A DNA stretch of 60,436 nt from Gemmatimonadota bacterium (lineage in GTDB: Bacteria; Gemmatimonadota; Gemmatimonadetes; Longimicrobiales; Gaopeijiaceae): the NCBI GenBank assembly GCA_029879725.1, contig JAOUPR010000009.1:1-60436 (forward strand), given 5' to 3'. The notes under the pieces are model-generated. The model was not told the DNA's origin. It did not search any database and worked only from the letters and a program-made list of their open reading frames with translations. Each line of letters begins with the position of its first letter. Within the stretch, counting starts at the first letter, position 1. Shown here one piece after another: positions 24,104 through 33,343 of the stretch. A program made the position numbers and the translations under genes.

Positions 24104-25804
24104 CTACGGGAGGTCGCCGACCACGGTTTCGGAATGACCGGTGAACAAGCTCAGCACCGTGCCGACCACCATCACGACGCCCACGCCGACCACGTTGTAC
24201 CAGAGCCAGGAGATATCGGTGGTGACGCTGACCACGAAAACCGACCCCATTCCGGCCACCAGGCCCCAGAACGCGCCGGTGCCGTTGGAGCGTTTGACCA
24301 GGAAGGCCAGGAGGAAGACTCCCAGGAGTGACCCGTAGAAGAGCGAGCCGACCTGGTTCACCGCTTCGATGAGCGACCCGAGCCGACCCGCGTACAAGGC
24401 GACCACGCAGGCGAGGAGCCCCCAGACCAGGGTGCTGATCTTGGACACCAGGAGATAGTGGTCGTCGGTGGCCCCGGGCTTGATCAGCCTGCGGTAGAAG
24501 TCGATGACGGTGGCGCTGGACAACGCGGTGAGCTCCGAGTCCAGCGACGACATGGCCGCGGCGAAGATCACGGCGATCATGAGGCCCAGGATACCCACGG
24601 GGACGTACTTGATCAGGTACGACGGGAAGACGTAGTTGACGTCGTTGGAGGACGAGCCGCGCACCTCCGCCACCACCGCCTTGGCGTCCTGCCGCAACCC
24701 GCGGAGCTGCCCGTCGTAGCGGCCGATGCGCTCCTTGATCTCATCGGTGTCGCCCCCGCCGTGCCTCACCTCGAGGAGCTCCAGCGTGGCGTCGCGGCGC
24801 AGGGAGTGGATCTGCCCCTGTTGTTCCTCCAGCCGGCGGTACTCGCCCGCCAGGTCGCTCTCCTGCACCAGGGCCACCTCCGCCGAGTTGAAGACCAGCG
24901 GCGGCCGTTCGAAGTGATAGAAGACGAAGAGGAGGACCCCGATGCTGAGGATGAAGAACTGCATCGGGACCTTCAGGAAGGCGTTGAAGATGAGCGAGAG
25001 TCTGCTCTGCTTCAGCGACGACGCGGTGAGATACCGTTGGACCTGGCTCTGGTCGGTGCCGAAGTAGGCCAGCGCCAGGAAGAACCCGCCGATCATCCCG
25101 GACCAGATCGTGTAGGTGTTGGTGGGGTCCCAGGAAAGATCCACGCTGCTCCACATCTCCTGGATTCCGCCGATGTAGACCACGTCACCGAAGTCCACCT
25201 GAGCGGGGAGCGTGGTGAAGAGGATCACCAGCGCCACGGCGATTCCCACGAACATCATGACCATCTGGACCACATCGGTCCATATGACCGCGGTGATCCC
25301 GCCCATGGTCGTGTAGCCGATGGTGACCGCGCCCATGATCAGGATGGTCGCCCGCTCGTCCCAACCCATGATCACGGAAAGGACGATGGCGGGGGCATAG
25401 AGCACGATGCCGGCGGCGAGCCCCCGGGAGACCAGGAAGAGGAACGCCGTGAGGGAACGCGTATGGGGTCCGAACCGGTTCTCCAGGTACTCGTACGCCG
25501 TGTAGAGCTTGGCGCGGTAGAAGAAGGGTACGAAGAGGACGCACAGGAGGACCATCACCAGAGGCTGGGGAAGGTAGACCTGGATGAACTCCATCCCGTC
25601 GTCGAATGCCTGCCCGGTGGTGCCGATGAAGGTGATGGCGCTGGCCTGGGTGGCCATGACGGAGAGCCCCACGGCGCCCCAGGGGAGGCGGCGGTTGGCG
25701 AGGAAGTATCCTTCCACCCCCACGTTCTTCCGGCTCTGATAGTACGCGAAGCCGAGCACGGCCCCGAAATAGACGGCGAAGACGCTCCAGTCGATGAAAC
25801 TCAT
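24104..25804 (-). CDS. Sodium:solute symporter (SSS family)
   Basis: 566-aa inner-membrane Na+-coupled symporter with about 14 helices. It starts with DWSVFAVYFGAVLGFAYYQSRK and the family-typical GYFLANRRLPWGAVGLSVMATQASA. A long soluble insert (about residues 315-390) contains a charged helical stretch. It resembles the SGLT-like bacterial branch for sugars or related compounds. It overlaps the 53-aa peptide gene upstream by 4 nt and is the last gene of the operon with a PIG-L deacetylase and a binding lipoprotein, so its substrate may be a deacetylated or amino-sugar-type compound. That is inference. Confidence 0.92.
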   Translation of the reverse strand: MSFIDWSVFAVYFGAVLGFAYYQSRKNVGVEGYFLANRRLPWGAVGLSVMATQASAITFIGTTGQAFDDGMEFIQVYLPQPLVMVLLCVLFVPFFYRAKLYTAYEYLENRFGPHTRSLTAFLFLVSRGLAAGIVLYAPAIVLSVIMGWDERATILIMGAVTIGYTTMGGITAVIWTDVVQMVMMFVGIAVALVILFTTLPAQVDFGDVVYIGGIQEMWSSVDLSWDPTNTYTIWSGMIGGFFLALAYFGTDQSQVQRYLTASSLKQSRLSLIFNAFLKVPMQFFILSIGVLLFVFYHFERPPLVFNSAEVALVQESDLAGEYRRLEEQQGQIHSLRRDATLELLEVRHGGGDTDEIKERIGRYDGQLRGLRQDAKAVVAEVRGSSSNDVNYVFPSYLIKYVPVGILGLMIAVIFAAAMSSLDSELTALSSATVIDFYRRLIKPGATDDHYLLVSKISTLVWGLLACVVALYAGRLGSLIEAVNQVGSLFYGSLLGVFLLAFLVKRSNGTGAFWGLVAGMGSVFVVSVTTDISWLWYNVVGVGVVMVVGTVLSLFTGHSETVVGDLP

Positions 25805-25962
25805 CCGATACCGTGGTCCAGGGTGACCGTGAAGACGTAGAGCACCACCAACATGATGATCGTGTAGATCACCACCGAGGCGTACAGCCAGTTCCAACTG
25901 GCGAAGATGCCGATGCGGCCTTCGTCCTCGTCGGGTGGGCCGAGGTCGGGTGAGTGTGTCAT
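25801..25962 (-). CDS. 53-aa membrane peptide coupled to the SSS symporter
   Basis: Acidic N-terminus (MTHSPDLGPPDEDEG) followed by one hydrophobic helix (about residues 24-48, NWLYASVVIYTIIMLVVLYVF). GAAAGG lies before the ATG at 25962. The stop overlaps the symporter start as ATGA, so the two are translationally coupled. It probably acts as a small auxiliary subunit, as known for some SSS transporters, but it is shorter than, and not recognisably related to, the DUF4212-type small subunit. Confidence 0.7.
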   Translation of the reverse strand: MTHSPDLGPPDEDEGRIGIFASWNWLYASVVIYTIIMLVVLYVFTVTLDHGIG

Positions 25963-25975
25963 CGTATCGCCTTTC

Positions 25976-26992
25976 TCAGTACAGCGTGTTTCCGTGCCCG
26001 CGGACTTCCGACCGCCAGCGTCGCACCCACCCATCGAGGTGGGTGTCCATGGTGTCGGGGGGAGCCAATAGTGGGTCGATCCGGTCCAGGAGGCCAGTCT
26101 CCACCCCGGGACCCCAGAGCGTGACCGCGGCGATCCGGTGGTGATCTTCCGCCATGGCGGTGGCCGCCTCGTCGGATCCCAACCACTCCAGGAACTCGGC
26201 CGCCTGAGGACTCGAAGCTGCACCCACGATGCGGCCGGCACCGATGACCAGAGATGGACTTCCCGACTCGAAGTAGCGGTGTTCCAGGCCCATGTCCCCC
26301 GGCATGTCGTCCACTCCGGAGAGAGGCGCAGCCGCGAAGAGGTGCTCGCCCACCGATAGGCGCCGCAGCGTCCACGGGATGTCCGTCGAATACTCGTCCA
26401 CGGAGGCATCGAGCCGCATGAGCCAGTCGAAGCCCACCGTCTCGTCGGCGCCGGCGCGAAGGGCCTGCACCGCCTTCAGACCGATCAACGAGGTGAGGGT
26501 CGGCGAGATTTCGGGGTCGACGACGACCACCTCGCCCCGCCACCGTGGATGGAAGAGGTCGATCCAATCCCGAGGCGCTCGGGAGCGGGAGACGTGGTCC
26601 GGGTGGAAGGCCAACACCACCGGGTCCACCAGGACGCCCACCCAACGGTCCTGGGGATCGCGGGCCTCGCGGGGGAGCGAGCCGGACCAGGAAAGCGGAG
26701 TCGGAGCCAGCAGTCCGTCCAGCGCGGCGCGGTGCAGGAGCCACGCCGGGACTCCCCACACCAGCGCGCCCCCGGGCGCGTCCCGCTCCGCGGAGAGGCG
26801 GTCGATGATCTGATCGTGGGGCACCTCGATCACCTTCATCGATACGCCGGGGTGCCCCTCCGCGAACGCCGCCGCCATCGCCTTCGCCAACTCCGGCTCG
26901 AGGGAGGCGTATACCACGAGGGTCGGCCCGGACGGACCGCATCCGGCCGCGAAGAGGGCGATGAGCCCCGCCAGGACTCCGCCGAGTCTCAT
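25976..26992 (-). CDS. Extracellular solute-binding lipoprotein, Fe3+/family-1-like, without ABC permease
   Basis: 338 aa with a lipobox (ALFAAGC) and a periplasmic-binding-protein fold beginning TLVVYASLEPELAKAMAAAF, typical of ferric-ion/family-1 binding proteins. Further segments (WVGVLVDPVVLAFHP, RWRGEVVVVDPE, PQAAEFLEWLGSDEA) match that group. No permease or ATPase partner lies next to it. It is instead flanked by a PIG-L deacetylase (4-nt overlap upstream) and an SSS symporter system (13-nt gap downstream). It could serve the symporter as a capture protein or act in sensing. ATG 26992 gives the proper signal sequence; the earlier in-frame start does not. Confidence 0.85.
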   Translation of the reverse strand: MRLGGVLAGLIALFAAGCGPSGPTLVVYASLEPELAKAMAAAFAEGHPGVSMKVIEVPHDQIIDRLSAERDAPGGALVWGVPAWLLHRAALDGLLAPTPLSWSGSLPREARDPQDRWVGVLVDPVVLAFHPDHVSRSRAPRDWIDLFHPRWRGEVVVVDPEISPTLTSLIGLKAVQALRAGADETVGFDWLMRLDASVDEYSTDIPWTLRRLSVGEHLFAAAPLSGVDDMPGDMGLEHRYFESGSPSLVIGAGRIVGAASSPQAAEFLEWLGSDEAATAMAEDHHRIAAVTLWGPGVETGLLDRIDPLLAPPDTMDTHLDGWVRRWRSEVRGHGNTLY

Positions 26993-29679
26993 CGGCCCGC
27001 CTGGTATCCGGCCCACTCCTCCGGAGTGAGGGACACCAGGTTCGCGAAGAGCCGGTAGGCGCCGGGGACGCCGGCCGGGAACTGCCGGAAGAACGCGAGA
27101 GCGGAATAGACGTACACTCCCTCTCCCACGGGCGCGATCACCGTGGACCCGCTCTGCGGCTCCTCACCCGGGTCGCTCATCTCGAGCACGGGAACGAAGG
27201 GCTCGCCCCACTCGCTCAGGAAGTACAGGCCGCGCTCGTGGACCCAGCCGTCGAAGTCGGACGCGGTGATGCGATTGGGAGCCGTGAAGATGGGCGCCTC
27301 GGGGTCCAGCATCTTCACCGGAGCGTCTTCCTCCGCCACCCGCGCGGCGGGACGGGACATGGCCACCGGATACGGGGCGTAGCCGCCGTCGGGATACTCG
27401 AACTTGTTGTACTGGACGACGACGGTGCCACCGGACCTGGCGAACTCCAGGAGGGCGTCGTTGGCCGCCGCCAGGTCGGGGCGGGTCTCGTACGCGCGCA
27501 CTCCGAGGACGATGGCGTCGTATCCGCTGAAGTCACCTTCCCGAACGCGAGCCGGGTCCACCAATTCCACCCGGGCTCCCATCTGCCGAAGCACCTCGAA
27601 GCCGTCGTCCCCGGACCCCATGACGTAGCCGATGGCCCGGTCCTGTCGTACGGCCACGGGGAACACGGAGGTGCGCATCTCCGCGGGGGTGAAGAGAGCC
27701 GCACGCTCGATGTGCTCGAAGTCCAGGATCTCGTAGCCTTCTCCGAAGCTCCGCCCCGAGGAGGACCGTGCCACGGCCCGGAACACGTGGTCCCCCGGAG
27801 GCACCGTCCCGGACGGGGTCACGTCGAACACGAAGGTCCGTTCCTGGCCGGGGCCCGTCAGGGAGAACGGATGCCCCGCCGGGGAGACGGTCCATCCCGT
27901 GGGCCCCTCCAGAACGACCTCACCCTCCACGGACTCCGGAGCCTGCGACCCGAGTTGGACCGTGACGGTGCGATGCTCCGCGAGTCCCGCCGGCCACGCC
28001 ATCATCCCCGGGGACACCGAGAGGGACAACGCGGGCACGGTCAGCACCGGGCGCCGGAACTCGCCCTTCGCTTTGTCCACGCCGACGAAGCTCCACGGCC
28101 GGGCATGGTGGACCTCGACGGGAGCCCCTCCACCGTCCACCCGGAAGGAGACGGCACCCGCGACGGGCGCCGGGTCGCGCGGGAGCCCCCACAGGTCGGG
28201 TCGGTCCGGCCAGCGGTACCGCGCCCCGTCCCTGGGAGCCTGGAGGTAGTACAGCCGGGACACGTCGGCGTCCGGAGGAAGGGCCACGGAATACGTCCAG
28301 CGGGCGAGCCGGTCCGGACCCACGGTACCGTCCGGCTCCACACCCGCCACGGAAACCGGGGTGGCCACCCATCCCTCCGGAACGTCCAGGGCGGCCGACG
28401 CGCTCCCCAGGGGCGCCGCCCCCCCGTTCCAGAGCGTCACCTCCACCTCCAGGGCCTGCCCCGGGACCACGAGGTCGTCGTCGGCGCGGACGTCCACCAC
28501 GATCCCCGCCGCCGAGAGGAAGGCCCGGCGAGCGATGCCCATCTTCCGTTCCAGGGTGGTCGAGAACTCGATGGGAGCGTGCCCGCCGGCGGCCGCCGAA
28601 GCCATCTGCAGGTGCCGGAGAGCAGAAGCCAGAGGGAGCGCGGTGCCGGTGCGGTCCACCAACGAGAACGAATCACGAGCCCGGCGAACGTCGGCGAGAT
28701 AGGCGTCGAGATGAGCGACCACCCGGCCGCGGGCGGCTTCGGAGATGCCGGCGGCCGTGCCGGCCAGCGTGGTATCGATCCCCTGGAAGACGTCCTGATC
28801 CGCCGGGCCACCCACGCGACTCTCGAGGAGGTCCAGTCCCGAGGCGCGAGGTCCGGGCGTCTGGGCGGCGCCCATGTCCTGTGAGCGGTGCCGGCTACGG
28901 CTGTCCATGGAGAGCTGGAAGTGGGAACGGCCCAGGAGCGGGTCCAGGTCACCGGTCACCACGGACGTGCTGGCTTCCTGGGGACGTCGGCGCATGAGCT
29001 GGAAGAGCTTCAGGGGTGTCCATGCCTCTACGCCTTCCCGGAGTTGATGGGGAAATCGGGTCGGGTCTCCGGCCGCCGCGAAGGCCTCACGGGCCATCAT
29101 TCCCGAGGCCTGGTGCTGTCCGTGTCCGTCCGCGGGGGTGCCGGTGAAGACGGCCACGATCACCTGGGGCCGGAAGGAGCGGATGACCCAGACCACGTCT
29201 TCGAGAAGCTCCTCGCGAGGCCAGGCGGCCAGTGCCTCGTCGGCGCGCTTCGAGTAGCCGAAGTCGAAGGCACGCGTGAAGAACTGGCGTCCGCCGTCCA
29301 GGGCGCGCGCGGACTCCAGCTCACCGGTGCGGATGATCCCCAGTCCCTCCCAGAGCTGTGGCCCGATGAGGTTCTGGCCGCCGTCGCCGCGGGTGAGCGC
29401 CAGGTAGGCCGTCTCGACTCCCTCCCCCCGCGCCAGCGCCGTGAGGAGGCTCGTGTCTTCGTCGTCGGGGTGCGCCCCGATCATGAGCACCCGCTTCACG
29501 CCTTCCATGCGACGGAGGAGGAGCCCGGTGGCCACCACGCCCGAGCCGTCCATGTCCTGAGCCGTCAGGGAGTCGGGGACGGAAAGGACACCCACACCCG
29601 TCGTCGTGGCGGTGACAAGGGAGGCCACGACGACGGAGCGCACGAGGCCCCACGAGCCGGTCAGCGTCATTGGATTCAT
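26989..29679 (-). CDS. Exported PIG-L (LmbE) family deacetylase with C-terminal ThuA/GATase-like domain
   Basis: 896 aa. The N-terminal signal region ends near SLTAQ. The PIG-L domain (about residues 55-250) has the zinc motif AHPDDE and the later HGQH histidines. A beta-sandwich middle region (NPCBM/NEW3-like, about 400-680) is followed by a Rossmann-like C-terminal domain (about 695-890; YDAIVLGVRAYETRP, GGTVVVQYNKFEY) resembling class I glutamine amidotransferase/ThuA folds. It most likely removes N-acetyl groups from sugar conjugates outside the cytoplasm. It heads the operon with a binding lipoprotein, small membrane peptide and SSS symporter, suggesting release and uptake of the product. 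A second ATG 9 nt downstream is an alternative start. Confidence 0.88.
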   Translation of the reverse strand: MNPMTLTGSWGLVRSVVVASLVTATTTGVGVLSVPDSLTAQDMDGSGVVATGLLLRRMEGVKRVLMIGAHPDDEDTSLLTALARGEGVETAYLALTRGDGGQNLIGPQLWEGLGIIRTGELESARALDGGRQFFTRAFDFGYSKRADEALAAWPREELLEDVVWVIRSFRPQVIVAVFTGTPADGHGQHQASGMMAREAFAAAGDPTRFPHQLREGVEAWTPLKLFQLMRRRPQEASTSVVTGDLDPLLGRSHFQLSMDSRSRHRSQDMGAAQTPGPRASGLDLLESRVGGPADQDVFQGIDTTLAGTAAGISEAARGRVVAHLDAYLADVRRARDSFSLVDRTGTALPLASALRHLQMASAAAGGHAPIEFSTTLERKMGIARRAFLSAAGIVVDVRADDDLVVPGQALEVEVTLWNGGAAPLGSASAALDVPEGWVATPVSVAGVEPDGTVGPDRLARWTYSVALPPDADVSRLYYLQAPRDGARYRWPDRPDLWGLPRDPAPVAGAVSFRVDGGGAPVEVHHARPWSFVGVDKAKGEFRRPVLTVPALSLSVSPGMMAWPAGLAEHRTVTVQLGSQAPESVEGEVVLEGPTGWTVSPAGHPFSLTGPGQERTFVFDVTPSGTVPPGDHVFRAVARSSSGRSFGEGYEILDFEHIERAALFTPAEMRTSVFPVAVRQDRAIGYVMGSGDDGFEVLRQMGARVELVDPARVREGDFSGYDAIVLGVRAYETRPDLAAANDALLEFARSGGTVVVQYNKFEYPDGGYAPYPVAMSRPAARVAEEDAPVKMLDPEAPIFTAPNRITASDFDGWVHERGLYFLSEWGEPFVPVLEMSDPGEEPQSGSTVIAPVGEGVYVYSALAFFRQFPAGVPGAYRLFANLVSLTPEEWAGYQAGR

Positions 29680-29797
29680 CCGCCCGAGGAGTGGAATTCA
29701 CGAAGTGAGGAGTATGGAACGAGCAGGACATACCCGAAACCCCGCCGGACGCTCCATGGGCGGGCCGATTCCGGAGCGGACGATACTCCGCTTCCGG

Positions 29798-30727
29798 TCA
29801 CTGCTGCGGAGGCCAACTCCGTGCGAGGGCGGCCGGCGCGCGGGCGCGGCCCACCCAGCCGGCCAGCGCCGCCAGCGTCAACGCGTACGGGAGGGCGAGA
29901 AAGAGTTGGTACGGGAGGTCGAGCCCCAGTGTCTGGAGGAAGAACTGCAAGGCCGACGCGGTTCCGAAGAGGAGGCCCGCCACCAGGACCCAGAGGGGAT
30001 TCCACCGTCCCAGGACCACCACCGCGATGGCGATGAACCCCCGCCCGGCGGACATCCCCTCCGAGAAGGTCCCCGTGTGCGCCAGCGTCAGGTGTGCGCC
30101 CGCCAACCCCGCCAGCGCGCCTCCCACGAGGGTCGCGTGAAGGCGCGTGCGCACCACCGAGACGCCGGCCGCGTCGGCCGCGTCGGGGTTCTCTCCCACC
30201 GCGCGCAGGGACAGCCCCCATGGCGTGCGGAACAGGACGTACCAGAGGGCGGGGGCCAGGAGGTACGCCAGGTAGACCGTGATCGGCTGGGAGAAGAAGG
30301 CGGACCCCACTACCGGGATCCTGGCCACGCCGGGGAAGGATACCGCGTCCAGGGTGGGGAGGGAGAGCGCGGTTCCCGTGGTCCCGAAGCGGGCCTGGTA
30401 CACGGCTCCGGTGAATCCCAGCCCACCCAGCGTCACCGCGGTTCCGGTGATGATCTGATCGGTGCGGAGCACGACGGCGAAGAGGGCGAAGCACGCCGCC
30501 ACGGCGGTTCCCGACACCACTCCGGCGAGGAGGCCGGCCAGGGGAGATCCGGTGGCGATCGCGCCGAGGGCGCTTCCCAGCGCTCCCGCGATGATCGATC
30601 CTTCCAGACCGATGTTGATGACCCCGCTCCGTTCCGTGACCGTCTCGCCCAGTGCCGCGAGGGCCAGGGGAGTCCCGAGGCGCACCGAGGCCTCCAGGAA
30701 CGCGGTGAGGGCGAGGATCTCAGGCAT
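29798..30727 (-). CDS. ABC transporter permease, nucleoside/simple-sugar type (second permease)
   Basis: 309 aa, about 8-10 helices, BPD_transp_2 family. The signature ERSGVINIGLEGSIIAGA and the conserved SLRAVGENPDAADAAG loop identify the YufQ/NupQ-like permease of BMP-dependent nucleoside importers. ATG 30727 overlaps the preceding permease gene by 8 nt. It forms a heterodimeric channel with the product of that gene, driven by the double ATPase. It is the last gene of the four-gene operon. Confidence 0.92.
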   Translation of the reverse strand: MPEILALTAFLEASVRLGTPLALAALGETVTERSGVINIGLEGSIIAGALGSALGAIATGSPLAGLLAGVVSGTAVAACFALFAVVLRTDQIITGTAVTLGGLGFTGAVYQARFGTTGTALSLPTLDAVSFPGVARIPVVGSAFFSQPITVYLAYLLAPALWYVLFRTPWGLSLRAVGENPDAADAAGVSVVRTRLHATLVGGALAGLAGAHLTLAHTGTFSEGMSAGRGFIAIAVVVLGRWNPLWVLVAGLLFGTASALQFFLQTLGLDLPYQLFLALPYALTLAALAGWVGRARAPAALARSWPPQQ

Positions 30728-31841
30728 GGCCGGGATCCTCGTCCGAACCCCCTGTGCCGGCCACGATTCCACCGGACTCGTTCGCGGTGGTGGGCGGACC
30801 GGCCGTCCGCGAACGGGAGGCGACGCCCACGGCCAGGAGCGAAAGGATGACCATGGCCTCCACCGCGCTCACCCAGGCGGAAGGGATCCCGGCGTTGCGC
30901 TGCATGGCCCCCGCGCCTCCCTCCAGCGCCCCGAAGAGGACTCCCGCCCCGACGATGCCCAGAGGATGCAGCCCGGCGAGGAGGGCGACGGCGATGGCCG
31001 TGTAGCCCCATCCCGGCGACAAGCCTTCGTAGAGCGCGAACGTCACGCCGGCCACCTCGACGCCTCCGGCGAGTCCGGCCAGGGCGCCCGAAGCCAGGAA
31101 CGTTCCCGTGAGGACCCGGTTCACGTCCATGGCTCCCGCCACCCGCGCCACCTCTTCCGAAGCGCCCACGGCCGACGCACGGAATCCGGCCACCGTCCAG
31201 CGATAGAATCCCCAGGCGAGGACCGCGAGCCCCATGGCCAGTGGAAATCCCAGGTGGAGCCGCGTGCCGGGGAAGAGGACGGGGAGTTGGGCCGACAGGG
31301 GGATGGACTCGGTCTGGGGGAAGATCCCCCTGGGTTCCTGCAGCGGACCACGCACCATCCAGGCGGCCAGATGGATCCCAAGGAAGTTCATCAGGATGGT
31401 GGTGATCACCTCACCCACCCCCATGCGGATCCGCAGGAAGGCCGGCACCAGGATCCAGATCACGCCGCCGAGGGCGGAGGCGCAGAGGACCAGGGGAACC
31501 AGGAGCGCCGCGGGGAGCGTTCCGAAATGGAGCCCGGCCCACACGGCGGCCACCGCCCCCGCGTACAGTTGTCCCTCCGCCCCGATGTTCCATACGCCCG
31601 CGCGGAACGCCACCCCCACCGCCAGGCCCGTGAGGATGAGGGGGACGGCACGCACCAGGGTGATGGAGAGGAAGGCCCCGGGTGACCCCAGCGATCCCCG
31701 CACCAGCGACGCGAACGCCGCCAGGGGGTCGAACCCTCCCAGCCAGAGGCTCGCCGCGGCCACGAGCCCGGTGAGGGCGAGGGCCGTGGCGCCGGAAACC
31801 CAGGGGTTCCCCATGATGGCGATGAACGGGCGTGCCCTCAT
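30720..31841 (-). CDS. ABC transporter permease, nucleoside type (first permease)
   Basis: 373 aa, YufP/NupP-like member of BPD_transp_2. Membrane segments surround the conserved VAFRAGVWNIGAEGQLYAGA and GVGEVITTILMNF stretches that contact the ATPase and line the pore. The C-terminus carries a short hydrophilic tail (about residues 350-373). It overlaps the ATPase gene by 4 nt and the second permease by 8 nt. Together with BMP lipoprotein and ATPase it should import nucleosides or a related solute. Confidence 0.92.
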   Translation of the reverse strand: MRARPFIAIMGNPWVSGATALALTGLVAAASLWLGGFDPLAAFASLVRGSLGSPGAFLSITLVRAVPLILTGLAVGVAFRAGVWNIGAEGQLYAGAVAAVWAGLHFGTLPAALLVPLVLCASALGGVIWILVPAFLRIRMGVGEVITTILMNFLGIHLAAWMVRGPLQEPRGIFPQTESIPLSAQLPVLFPGTRLHLGFPLAMGLAVLAWGFYRWTVAGFRASAVGASEEVARVAGAMDVNRVLTGTFLASGALAGLAGGVEVAGVTFALYEGLSPGWGYTAIAVALLAGLHPLGIVGAGVLFGALEGGAGAMQRNAGIPSAWVSAVEAMVILSLLAVGVASRSRTAGPPTTANESGGIVAGTGGSDEDPGHA

Positions 31842-33343
31842 ACCGCCTCCACGCCGGAGAGCATGAGTCCGCCGATCTCCTCCCTCGAGCGCGCGTCGCG
31901 GGGGACCTCCCTGAGGGACCCGCGCACGATTGTGAAGATCCGGTGGGCGAGGGCCATGATCTCGTCCAGGTCGGTGGAGATGAGCACGACCCCGGGCGGG
32001 CGGTCTCCCGTCGACGAGAGTGACTGGATCTGCTGGTGGACGAAGGTGGTGGACGCCACGTCGAGACCCCGGGTGGGATTCTCGGCGACGAGCACGTCGC
32101 GGGCCAACGCCATCTCCCGGGCCACCACCACCCGCTGCTGGTTCCCTCCGGAGAGAGCGGCCACGGGGGCGTCGAGCCCCGGACCGGACACTCCGTAGCG
32201 CTCCATCAGCTCACCGGCGCGCTCCCTCAGGGCACTCCACCGCAGGAGTGAAGGGAGACCGGGCCGGGAGGTCCGGTATGCGGGGTCGCGGTGAAGGGCC
32301 AGTGCCAGGTTCTCCACCAGGCTCATGGATCCCGCGAGCCCGGAACGGGTCCGGTCCTGGGGGATGAAGCCCAGGTGGGCGGGGAGGCGGACCCGCGTCC
32401 CGGGTGGCCGGGATCTCCCGGCGAGCGCCATGGCGAGGGAGCCCTGGCCGTTTCCTTCGATCCCCGCGATGCCGACGATCTCCCCTCGGCGGATCTCGAG
32501 CGGACCGTTCAGTCCCGAGGTGGGGGCGCCTTCGAGGGAGACCACCACTTCTCCGGGCGGAACCCGCCCTCCGCGGGGACGCGGGATGTCCGGAACCGCC
32601 GGGTCGGCGACCGGACCTTCCCCCACCATGGCACGCACCAGAGCCGGACCATCCACCTCGTCACGCCCAGCGGTCAGCACCGTCCGTCCCCGGCGCAGCA
32701 CGGTGACCCGGTCGACCACGCCGAGGATCTCGTCGAGCTTGTGGGCCACCAGCACGATGGCCCGGCCCTGGGCACGCAGGCGGTCGAGGAGCCCGAAGAG
32801 GGTGTCGACCTCGGAGGGGGCGAGCACGGCGGTGGGCTCGTCGAGAAGGATGATGGACGGATCGATCAGGAGCGCCTTCAGGATCTCCACGCGCTGCCGG
32901 TCTCCCACGCCGAGCCTCTCGACCGACGCCTCCAGCGGAACCCTCAACCCCGTCTCCGCCTGGAGACGCGCCGCCCGGTCCCGCAGGTCCGGGATGGGGA
33001 GGGTCCAGCGAGACCGCGACGAACGGTATCCCAGGGCCAGGTTCTCCAGGACCGTGAACGCCGGGACCAGCGCGAAGTGCTGATGCACCATCCCGATCCC
33101 TTGCGCCGCCGCGTCGCCCGGCGTTCCGAACTCGGTCCGGGTTCCCCGGATCTCCAGCGACCCCGCGTCGGGACGAAGGCGCCCTCCGAATATGGAGAGC
33201 AGCGTGCTCTTGCCGGCGCCGTTCTCGCCGAGGAGACCGTGGATCTCTCCGCTCCTGACCTCGAGCGATGCCCCGGACAGGGCCGGAAAGCGGCCGAAGG
33301 ACTTCGTGATGTTCCCGAGGCGGGCCGCGGGGGGGGTGGTCAC
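31838..33343 (-). CDS. ABC transporter ATPase with two nucleotide-binding domains, nucleoside importer
   Basis: 501 aa, two fused ATPase domains. Domain 1 has Walker A GENGAGKST, the group-typical signature LGVGDRQRVE and Walker B IILLDEPTA. Domain 2 has the degenerate loop GIEGNGQG, the signature LSGGNQQ and a Walker B-like VAENPTRGLD; this asymmetry is normal for the YufO/NupO and ribose-type ATPases. It energises the two permeases encoded immediately downstream. It overlaps the BMP lipoprotein gene by 4 nt. Confidence 0.95.
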   Translation of the reverse strand: MTTPPAARLGNITKSFGRFPALSGASLEVRSGEIHGLLGENGAGKSTLLSIFGGRLRPDAGSLEIRGTRTEFGTPGDAAAQGIGMVHQHFALVPAFTVLENLALGYRSSRSRWTLPIPDLRDRAARLQAETGLRVPLEASVERLGVGDRQRVEILKALLIDPSIILLDEPTAVLAPSEVDTLFGLLDRLRAQGRAIVLVAHKLDEILGVVDRVTVLRRGRTVLTAGRDEVDGPALVRAMVGEGPVADPAVPDIPRPRGGRVPPGEVVVSLEGAPTSGLNGPLEIRRGEIVGIAGIEGNGQGSLAMALAGRSRPPGTRVRLPAHLGFIPQDRTRSGLAGSMSLVENLALALHRDPAYRTSRPGLPSLLRWSALRERAGELMERYGVSGPGLDAPVAALSGGNQQRVVVAREMALARDVLVAENPTRGLDVASTTFVHQQIQSLSSTGDRPPGVVLISTDLDEIMALAHRIFTIVRGSLREVPRDARSREEIGGLMLSGVEAV

